NCBI GenBank assembly: GCA_034142505.1
Contig: JAWZDV010000012.1
Span: 81,058-145,057, forward strand
Source: Hungatella_A sp034142505
Lineage (GTDB): Bacteria > Bacillota > Clostridia > Lachnospirales > Lachnospiraceae
Length of the DNA stretch: 64,000 nucleotides
Direction of reading: 5' to 3'
Under the pieces are notes generated by a model. That model saw nothing but the letters and a program-made list of their open reading frames with translations, made no database searches and was not told the origin of the DNA. A program made the translations under genes and the position numbers. Of this stretch, positions 63,449-64,000 are shown in pieces. The number at the start of each line of letters is the position of its first letter. The stretch's first letter is position 1.

Positions 63449-63472
63449 GGGACGAATGAACAAAAAGCGGGA
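63449..63472. promoter_or_regulatory. GGGACGAA-type repeat upstream of the surface protein
   Basis: GGGACGAATG (63449-63458) is followed 20 bases later by GCGGGATTAA (GGGA at 63469), with CAAAAA between. The layout copies the perfect pair at 48271-48302 (period 20, A-rich spacer). It lies about 85 bases upstream of the surface protein start, some 30 bases from a possible -10 box (TAAAAT, minus strand, near 63414-63419). Its direction relative to the gene is opposite to that at the LytTR operon. Confidence 0.5.
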
Positions 63473-63490
63473 TTAAATGCTTTTACACGC

Positions 63491-63521
63491 AAAAAAAATC
63501 CCTTGAATATTCAAGGGATTT
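63491..63521 (-). terminator. terminator following a tRNA 3' fragment
   Basis: The perfect dyad AAATCCCTTGAAT-ATTCAAGGGATTT is followed on the minus strand by eight T in total. It stands directly behind the tRNA-like 3' end (63524-63551), as expected for the terminator of the original tRNA gene. Confidence 0.85.
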
Positions 63522-63523
63522 GT

Positions 63524-63551
63524 AAGCTGATGACGGGACTCGGACCCGTTT
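63524..63551 (-). other. tRNA 3'-end fragment, probable attachment site
   Basis: The minus strand reads ACGGG-TCCGAGT-CCCGT, a T-arm with a 5-bp stem and 7-base loop, then CATCAGC as the 3' acceptor strand. Upstream of it there is no anticodon arm, D-arm or matching GCTGATG. A tRNA 3' end without its body is what tyrosine-integrase elements leave at one border. The intact tRNA should then lie at the other end of the element, to the right of this window. Confidence 0.6.
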
Positions 63552-63603
63552 TAAATAAACCTGAAAACAATTGATTTTACTGCGTTCCGCATAAACAGTA
63601 GGT

Positions 63604-63649
63604 TTTCTGATATTTATATATGAAGCGATCTATATATAAATATCAGAAA
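63604..63649. repeat. 18-bp inverted repeat near element border
   Basis: TTTCTGATATTTATATAT (63604-63621) pairs perfectly with ATATATAAATATCAGAAA (63632-63649) around GAAGCGATCT. It is AT-rich with no U-run, so it is less like a terminator and more like a protein-binding or recombination dyad. Confidence 0.7.
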
Positions 63650-63669
63650 TTATATGTATTTTACTACCC

Positions 63670-63693
63670 ATGCAACACGAAATGCAACACGAA
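63670..63693 (+). repeat. tandem 12-bp repeat ATGCAACACGAA
   Basis: Two perfect copies stand head to tail, 120 bases inside the suspected element border. Short direct repeats next to an attachment site commonly serve as integrase arm-binding sites. Confidence 0.7.
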
Positions 63694-63695
63694 AT

Positions 63696-63863
63696 TTATT
63701 TTTTCTCCCTCCTAATTTTTTCTGCTTTTTTTATAAAATTTTGTAATGGTCCTTTTAATTTTATATCCACATCCATGTTATCAATTATCTTTTTACATTC
63801 CACAAAATCCTCCTCTGGCATTTCTACAAATACGGAAAAAAAATTCAATATTCCTTCCTTCAC
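63696..63863 (-). CDS. small hypothetical protein
   Basis: A 55-residue frame starts at GTG 63863, with GGAGG nine bases upstream, and ends KKAEKIRREKK. It contains FVEMPEEDFVECKKIIDNMD and is charged and helical without membrane segments. The frame stays open upstream to 63959 without an ATG, so the start is uncertain. I recognise no family. It would be the gene nearest the border of the suspected integrated element. Confidence 0.4.
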   Translation of the reverse strand: MKEGILNFFSVFVEMPEEDFVECKKIIDNMDVDIKLKGPLQNFIKKAEKIRREKK

Positions 63864-63961
63864 GCGTAATGTCCTCCATTTTAATTGTAGGATTTGGTGG
63901 CCACCAATGTCTATATCTATATAATACCAAAATTTATTAAAATTGGAATAGGAGGGAAGTT

Positions 63962-64000
63962 ATGGCAGAGTTAAACCAAATAACATACAATCCCAATAAC
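63962..64000 (+). CDS. 5' end of an unidentified gene
   Basis: An ATG at 63962 preceded five bases earlier by AGGAGGG (63950-63956) opens a frame MAELNQITYNPNN that runs out of the window. The ribosome site is strong, so a real gene is likely. Thirteen residues are too few to name it; it belongs to the suspected integrated element. Confidence 0.55.
   Translation, partial: MAELNQITYNPNN

Overview
The window looks like chromosome of a gut-type Bacillota, most likely Lachnospiraceae (Clostridium clostridioforme / Hungatella-like). This is inferred from moderately GC-rich genes with strong GGAGG ribosome sites, YesMN and LytTR regulators, a CIRCE-controlled groESL, several MocR/LysR/LacI/AraC/GntR regulators, and many extracellular-solute ABC importers. 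No rRNA gene, complete tRNA or CRISPR array is visible.

Layout. 1-2.6 kb: an apparently self-controlled TetR regulator with an ABC exporter. 2.6-7.5 kb: a LysR regulator divergent from an NhaC antiporter - MFS - MalY/PatB lyase operon. 7.6-10.9 kb: glycogen phosphorylase and a divergent AraC regulator. 10.9-16.6 kb: sugar ABC importer, Cys-type sulfatase and LacI regulator, which reads as uptake and desulfation of a sulfated glycan. 16.8-20.0 kb: insertion-sequence fragments enclosing AT-rich foreign DNA with a truncated peptide-exporter-type ABC gene, a flavoprotein and a small DUF6483-like gene. 20.0-23.0 kb: a large PstS-like lipoprotein and a decayed HigB toxin beside an intact antitoxin. 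23.2-33.4 kb: a nine-gene operon (LivKHMGF importer, DUF4432, amidohydrolase, SDR dehydrogenase, URO-D-like protein) preceded by a GntR/UTRA regulator; both promoters carry the same operator-like motif. 33.7-42.9 kb: a nitrate/sulfonate-type ABC importer with two permeases and two ATPases, a second sulfatase, and a YesM/YesN two-component pair on one strand. 43.1-47.5 kb: housekeeping guaB, a DUF6106-like gene and groESL.

47.6-55.0 kb: an LEA-like repeat protein; a LytTR response regulator followed by a large Pro/Gln/Asp-repeat surface protein and a histidine-kinase remnant that has lost its membrane and phospho-acceptor parts; a MORN-repeat membrane protein; a MocR regulator. 55.1-61.1 kb: glnS, a small DUF1874-like protein and a 1164-residue hybrid kinase containing a GGDEF domain. 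61.2-63.4 kb: a secreted leucine-rich, cell-wall-binding protein with His/Cys-rich repeats. Its upstream region shares a rare 20-bp-period GGGACGAA motif with the LytTR operon. 63.5-64.0 kb: a tRNA 3' fragment with terminator, tandem repeats, a long dyad and two small reading frames, which looks like the left border of an integrated element.

The most unusual items are the deleted LytTR-linked kinase with its shared motif, the Liv/URO-D catabolic operon with its predicted GntR operator, the ABC ATPase lacking the LSGGQ signature in the sulfatase cluster, and the fused PstS-like lipoprotein.
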